Source: JAZDOK01 sp043798715
GTDB lineage: Bacteria; Vulcanimicrobiota; JAZDOK01
Assembly: GCA_043798715.1 (NCBI GenBank)
Contig: JAZDOK010000046.1
Coordinates: 1 to 25,577, forward strand
Length of the DNA stretch: 25,577 nucleotides
Direction: 5' to 3'
The position numbers and the translations under genes are program-made. This document shows, piece after piece, positions 25,177 to 25,577 of this stretch; position 1 is the first letter of the stretch; every line of letters starts with the position of its first letter. The notes under the pieces were generated by a model that searched no databases, was not told where the DNA came from, and saw only the letters and a program-made list of their open reading frames with translations.

Positions 25177-25252
25177 GCTGCCTTAGCTCAGATGGTAGAG
25201 CACATCCTTGGTAAGGATGAGGTCTCCGGTTCGATCCCGGAAGGCAGCTCCA
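25177..25252 (+). tRNA. tRNA-Thr (anticodon GGT)
   Basis: A 76-base tRNA with encoded CCA. Acceptor GCTGCCT pairs perfectly with AGGCAGC, the anticodon stem ATCCT/AGGAT-type helix closes the loop TTGGTAA, giving GGT. The Tyr-Gly-Thr order before tuf matches the E. coli tufB operon. Confidence 0.97.
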
Positions 25253-25263
25253 TGGTTTCCAGG

Positions 25264-25340
25264 GCGCCCGTAGCTCAAATGGATAGAGCAATGGACTCCT
25301 AAGCCAAAGGTTGGAGGTTCAAGTCCTCTCGGGCGCGCCA
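25264..25340 (+). tRNA. tRNA-Arg (anticodon CCT)
   Basis: A 77-base tRNA with encoded CCA. Acceptor GCGCCCG pairs with CGGGCGC; the D arm GCTC/GAGC and T arm GGAGG/CCTCT are sound; the loop CTCCTAA gives CCT. The anticodon stem as read, ATGGA against GCCAA, has A-A at 27-43 and A-G at 31-39, leaving three good pairs. It lies between tRNA-Thr and tuf, where the E. coli operon has no tRNA. Confidence 0.9.
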
Positions 25341-25391
25341 GACTTTTCCTCCCCTTGCAGGAGATGGTTTGAATCTGTGGAATATGGGAGG

Positions 25392-25423
25392 ATTAGTTAT
25401 GATGGGAATCATAACTAATTTTT
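25392..25423 (+). promoter_or_regulatory. Perfect 12-bp hairpin with T run in the tuf leader
   Basis: ATTAGTTATGAT (25392-25403) and ATCATAACTAAT (25408-25419) are exact reverse complements around a GGGA loop, followed at once by TTTT. The stem is AT-rich but perfect and stands between the last tRNA and the tuf ribosome site. It could be an attenuator, an intrinsic terminator of reduced strength, or an RNase processing site that parts the tRNAs from the tuf message. A TATGAT inside the left arm resembles a -10 box but lacks a spaced -35. Confidence 0.6.
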
Positions 25424-25448
25424 AGTTACTTCGTGGAGGAGGACGAAA

Positions 25449-25577
25449 ATGGCCAAGGCAAAATTTGAGAGAACCAAGCCTCATGTGAACGTGGGGACCA
25501 TCGGTCACGTGGACCACGGGAAGACGACTCTGACGGCGGCCATAACCAATGTTCTGGCCAAGGCCTACGGGCACACC
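25449..25577 (+). CDS. tuf: Elongation factor Tu, N-terminal part
   Basis: The first 43 residues of EF-Tu, cut by the window edge. EF-Tu brings aminoacyl-tRNA to the ribosome in a GTP-dependent way. MAKAKFERTKPHVNVGTIGH is the standard beginning and the G1 loop GHVDHGKT is at residues 19-26. A strong GGAGGAGG lies six bases before the ATG. It follows four tRNA genes and a hairpin, probably in the same transcript. Confidence 0.98.
   Translation, partial: MAKAKFERTKPHVNVGTIGHVDHGKTTLTAAITNVLAKAYGHT

Noticed and set aside
25076..25291. Open frame on the minus strand across the tRNA genes (71 codons)
   Set aside because: It is the antisense of tRNA-Gly, tRNA-Thr and part of tRNA-Arg; its GERDSNPRHP-type peptide is a well-known artefact of reverse-read tRNAs.
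25398..25403. TATGAT as -10 of a separate tuf promoter
   Set aside because: No -35 at 16-18 bases; TTGAAT is 23 bases away, and the box is part of the perfect hairpin.
1..25577. CRISPR arrays, insertion sequences, prophage or toxin-antitoxin genes
   Set aside because: No regular spaced repeats, transposase motifs, terminal inverted repeats or phage structural genes were seen.

Overview
The window is bacterial chromosomal DNA, GC-rich except for the first ~217 bases. Its gene content points to an anaerobe: a ferredoxin-type indolepyruvate oxidoreductase, a three-subunit molybdenum hydroxylase, a MeaB/ArgK GTPase, two B12-binding radical SAM proteins and a deoxyhypusine-synthase-like enzyme. 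tRNAs with encoded CCA lead into tuf at the right edge. A Desulfobacterota-like or other anaerobic metagenome lineage would fit, but taxonomy is inference and I cannot fix it. No gene-free stretch exceeds about 210 bases.

Left edge (1-787). The SMC ATPase head is read leftward and stops abruptly after 190 codons at about base 217. From there to base 1 the DNA is AT-rich and encodes, on the same strand but in another frame, an internal piece of an O-antigen ligase/polymerase-like membrane protein. This is either an assembly chimera or a real rearrangement.

Surface glycan region (883-12128). It holds a radical SAM/SPASM protein, a GT2 glycosyltransferase with an extra C-terminal region, two leftward GT4 glycosyltransferases, then a rightward tight unit: Wzx-type flippase, B12-binding radical SAM enzyme, a second B12-radical SAM enzyme fused to a class I methyltransferase, and a GT4 glycosyltransferase. 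Together they look like synthesis, radical-based modification and export of a lipid-linked glycan.

Leftward catabolic/redox region (20518 down to 12148). All eight genes run leftward with short gaps or 4-base overlaps: DUF4013 membrane protein, MeaB GTPase, FAD, 2Fe-2S and molybdopterin subunits of a xanthine-dehydrogenase-family enzyme, then, after a ~100-bp repeat-bearing gap, iorA, iorB and a cupin.

Polyamine-type region (20682-24863). An uncharacterised protein with ureohydrolase-like metal motifs lies convergent with an agmatinase that is paired with a deoxyhypusine-synthase-like gene; a DUF401 permease is divergent from the pair.

Right edge (24923-25577). A near-consensus sigma70 promoter precedes tRNA-Tyr, tRNA-Gly, tRNA-Thr and tRNA-Arg, then a perfect 12-bp hairpin with a T run, then the start of tuf.
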